Below are positions 61,496 through 64,000 of a stretch of 64,000 nt of DNA, one piece after another. This DNA comes from Candidatus Planktophila lacus. GTDB lineage: Bacteria > Pseudomonadota > Gammaproteobacteria > Steroidobacterales > Steroidobacteraceae. The DNA is taken from assembly GCA_943331345.2 (NCBI GenBank), contig CALQLF020000001.1, forward strand, positions 1-64,000. The letters are read 5' to 3'. Each line of letters opens with the position of its first letter. Position 1 is the stretch's first letter. Below the pieces are notes generated by a model. That model was not told the origin of the DNA and ran no database searches. It worked only from the letters and a program-made list of their open reading frames with translations. A program made the position numbers and the translations under genes.

Positions 61496-64000
61496 TTGCT
61501 TTCACTGCGGTGAGCTCATCCCAGAGGGCACGCGGTTTCGCGTGGCCTTCGACGAACGGCGCGAGGAAGTGTGCTGCGCTGGCTGCGCGGCAGCAGCCGA
61601 GGCCATTCGCGATGCGGGCCTTGCCGACTACTACCGTTTCCGTTCCGCGCCCGCGCCACGTGCCGCGGTGGCACGAACGGACCCCTACAGCCATTACGAA
61701 GCCCCTGCCGTTCAGGCGCGCTGGACACAGTCGGCGGCTGACGGCACGACCACAGCCCACCTGCTACTCGAGGGCGTTTCCTGCGCCGCCTGCACTTGGT
61801 TGGTGGAAAAACGTCTGGGGCAACTGCCTGGCATTTGCACGGCCTCGGCGAACCCAGCCACGGCCAGAGTCGCGGTTCGTTTCAATCCCGCCATCATCGG
61901 GCTCGCCGCGGTCTTGCGCGCTATCGATGCCGTCGGATTTCGCCCGCATGTGCTGGGCAATACCGATACCCGCAGTCTGGCGCGTCGCGAGCGTGCCGCG
62001 TTGCTGCGACGGTTGGCGGTAGCTGGCTTCGGCATGATGCAAGTAATGATGTTCGCACTGGCACTTTATGCCGGCGCATTCGATGGCATGGACCCGGTGA
62101 CGCGGCGTTTCTTTCAGCTCGTCAGCCTGCTCATCACGGTACCGGTGGCGTTCTATGCCGGCAGCCCGTTCCTGCACGGTGCCTTGCGCTCCTTGCGGGC
62201 TGGCGAGATCGGCATGGATGTCACCGTGTCGCTGGCCATTCTCGTGGCTTTTTTCGGTAGTGCGTGGCAGGCGCTCACTGGTGCCAGCGAAGTCTGGTTC
62301 GACTCGGTGGTCATGTTCGTCTTCCTCCTGCTGGTGGCACGCTTTGCTGAAATGAGCGTCAGGCACGCTGCCGGCAGCACCACAGAGGCTCTGTTGCGCC
62401 TGTTGCCGGCGGCAGCGCGTAAGCGCACGGCCGATGGCATGGAACTGGTGCCCGCTGAAACGCTGCAACCCGACGACCTGATCCTCGTTCCCGGTGGCGA
62501 GACTTTCCCCGCCGATGCCATTGTCACCAGTGCGCCCACCCGCGCCGATGAATCGTTGGTTACGGGCGAAGCTGCGCCCGTAGCCAAACCCATAGGTAGT
62601 GCAGTACTCGCGGGCAGCATGAACGCGGGAGAGACGGTGGAATGTCGCGTCACGGCCGTAGGCGATGGCACCACTTTGTCCGCCGTGGTGCGCCTCATCG
62701 ACAGAGCACAAGCCGGGCGCCCCGCCATGGCCAGTCGCGCCGACCGTCTCGCCAGTCGCTTCCTCGCTGCCCTACTCGGCCTTGCTGTCATCGTGGCGCT
62801 GGTCTGGGCGTGGCTGGACCCTTCGCGTCTCATCCCTACCGTTATCGCTGTGCTGGTAGTCGCCTGCCCTTGCGCCCTGTCGCTGGCGGTTCCGACAGTT
62901 CTCACCGCCGCACTGCGGCGCTTGGCGCATCAGGGCGTGTTGGTAGTCAACCCCGATGCCCTCGAACGCTTGGCCGGAGCCACGGACGTGGTCTTCGACA
63001 AGACCGGTACGCTCACAGCCGGGCACCCGATGGTCACCGCTGTCATGCTGCTGCCCGCTGGCAAGGGTGGCATCTCAGGGCCACCCAGTACCGCACTTTC
63101 GCCTACACCGGCTGCCGTGTTGCAGCTGGCCGCAGCGCTCGAAGCCGGTGCTGCCCATCCACTGGCGCGCGCTTTTCCGCCGCGCGGCCCGGTACCTGCC
63201 GTAGAGCAGTTATTGCAAATCACCGGCGAGGGACTCGAAGGCATTGTGGAAGGGCAACGCCTGCGAATAGGCCGGGCGTCGTTCGTCGCTGGGCTCGCAG
63301 GGCCCATGCCCGGCGTTACCGCCGAATACAATCTCTTCCTCGGCAGCGAACACGGCTGGCTGGCGGCATTCACCGTACGCGATGAACTGCGCCCGGGCGT
63401 CAACCCATTACTGGCCCGCCTGCGCACCGCAGGCCTGCGCATTCATCTGGTGAGCGGCGACCGCACGGCCGCCGTTGCTAACGTAGCGGCAGAACTGGGC
63501 CTGAGCCACTGGCAGGCCGAAGCACGTCCGGCGGATAAAGTGGCTTATGTGCAAGCACTGCAGGTGCGTGGTTGCCGCGTAGCCATGGTGGGCGATGGAC
63601 TGAACGATGCGCCCGTGCTTGCTGCGGCCGATGTGTCCCTCGCCCTGCAGGAGGGCACCGCCTTGGCGCGCGCGCAAGCGGATCTGATTCTCGGTGGTGA
63701 CGGTCCGCGCGGGCTGTGGACTGCCTGGGTCATCGCACGCCGCGGCATGAACTTGATGCAGCAAAACTTGCGTTGGTCTGCTACTTACAATCTTCTAGCA
63801 GTGCCTGCCGCGGCGATGGGGCTCGTTCCCCCTTGGCTGGCAGCCATTGGTATGTCCGCCAGTTCACTGGGCGTGGTGCTCAACGCCTTGCGCATAGGCC
63901 AACCTGTTTCTTTCACCGAGGTACCCGATGGACAGCCTGCTGTGGATCGTGCCGCTCAGCCTGTTGCTGGTAGCAGTGGCCTTGTGGGCGTTCTTCTGGG
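61488..64000 (+). CDS. ccoI: Copper-transporting P-type ATPase CcoI (FixI/CopA2), cut by window edge
   Basis: P1B-type ATPase that supplies copper to the cbb3 oxidase. The frame begins at GTG 61488 and stays open to the window end (about 837 codons). Features: N-terminal cysteine pairs (DCFHCGE, CCAGC), a heavy-metal domain CAAC (99-102), TGE in DESLVTGEAAP, CPC in VVACPCALS, the DKTGTLT phosphorylation site, HP in GAAHPLARA, and GDGLNDAPVLAAAD. The reading frame runs on past the ccoS start at 63928, so the C-terminus overlaps ccoS by at least 73 nt. Confidence 0.93.
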   Translation, partial: MADCFHCGELIPEGTRFRVAFDERREEVCCAGCAAAAEAIRDAGLADYYRFRSAPAPRAAVARTDPYSHYEAPAVQARWTQSAADGTTTAHLLLEGVSCAACTWLVEKRLGQLPGICTASANPATARVAVRFNPAIIGLAAVLRAIDAVGFRPHVLGNTDTRSLARRERAALLRRLAVAGFGMMQVMMFALALYAGAFDGMDPVTRRFFQLVSLLITVPVAFYAGSPFLHGALRSLRAGEIGMDVTVSLAILVAFFGSAWQALTGASEVWFDSVVMFVFLLLVARFAEMSVRHAAGSTTEALLRLLPAAARKRTADGMELVPAETLQPDDLILVPGGETFPADAIVTSAPTRADESLVTGEAAPVAKPIGSAVLAGSMNAGETVECRVTAVGDGTTLSAVVRLIDRAQAGRPAMASRADRLASRFLAALLGLAVIVALVWAWLDPSRLIPTVIAVLVVACPCALSLAVPTVLTAALRRLAHQGVLVVNPDALERLAGATDVVFDKTGTLTAGHPMVTAVMLLPAGKGGISGPPSTALSPTPAAVLQLAAALEAGAAHPLARAFPPRGPVPAVEQLLQITGEGLEGIVEGQRLRIGRASFVAGLAGPMPGVTAEYNLFLGSEHGWLAAFTVRDELRPGVNPLLARLRTAGLRIHLVSGDRTAAVANVAAELGLSHWQAEARPADKVAYVQALQVRGCRVAMVGDGLNDAPVLAAADVSLALQEGTALARAQADLILGGDGPRGLWTAWVIARRGMNLMQQNLRWSATYNLLAVPAAAMGLVPPWLAAIGMSASSLGVVLNALRIGQPVSFTEVPDGQPAVDRAAQPVAGSSGLVGVLL
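63928..64000 (+). CDS. ccoS: cbb3 oxidase maturation protein CcoS, N-terminal part
   Basis: Starts MDSLLWIVPLSLLLVAVALW, a single N-terminal membrane helix as in CcoS/FixS, in a different frame inside the end of ccoI. Only 24 codons are in the window. Confidence 0.75.
   Translation, partial: MDSLLWIVPLSLLLVAVALWAFFW

Overview
The window is high-GC, gene-dense chromosomal DNA from an aerobic Gram-negative bacterium. XerD, ZapE, the 180-kDa NAD-glutamate dehydrogenase, ETF-ubiquinone oxidoreductase, an IcmF fusion mutase and a ccoNOQP-ccoGHIS block together suggest a gammaproteobacterium, perhaps near Xanthomonadales or Nevskiales; that placement is inference. No rRNA, tRNA, CRISPR array, transposase or prophage was seen.

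Layout. (1) 0-21 kb is mostly housekeeping: partial xerD, a PlsC-like acyltransferase overlapping an Nramp-type transporter, icmF divergent from a TetR gene, thiolase, OsmC-like protein, SDR, a secreted M16 peptidase pair, ETF-QO, zapE, a 1592-residue glutamate dehydrogenase and gpmA. (2) 21.4-45.1 kb is a catabolic island: three Rieske oxygenase alpha subunits, a Rieske ferredoxin, a 2Fe-2S ferredoxin, two SDRs, crotonase, TetR, ThuA-like protein, E1-alpha/E1-beta/E2 of a 2-oxoacid dehydrogenase, PhzF, two ABM-domain proteins, VOC protein, acyl-CoA dehydrogenase, family III CoA transferase, three GSTs, an HMG-CoA-synthase-like/DUF35 fusion, an SCP-x thiolase and a CMD protein. (3) 45-53.7 kb carries a twin-ATPase ABC protein, an MBL hydrolase and a molybdenum cofactor operon moeA-moaA-moaC-mobA-moaD that ends in one gene encoding MoaE, a histidine-rich linker, MoeB/ThiF and rhodanese. 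(4) 53.7-56.2 kb is proBA. (5) 56.4 kb to the end is the cbb3 oxidase and its assembly genes.

The island looks like one regulon. Three divergent promoter regions (about 24.4, 32.8 and 39.05 kb) share an 18-bp operator, AAACAGTCANGNYTGTTT, which is a perfect palindrome at the first site. At two of them a TATACT box follows after exactly 21 nt. A TetR gene sits in the island. The substrate cannot be read from sequence; the gene mix fits oxygenation of a cyclic compound followed by CoA-linked breakdown.

REP-like elements of about 24 nt occur at seven loci. At three of them the elements lie inside genes and are translated in frame: the linker of the E2 subunit, and both the N-terminus and the inter-domain linker of the twin-ATPase protein.
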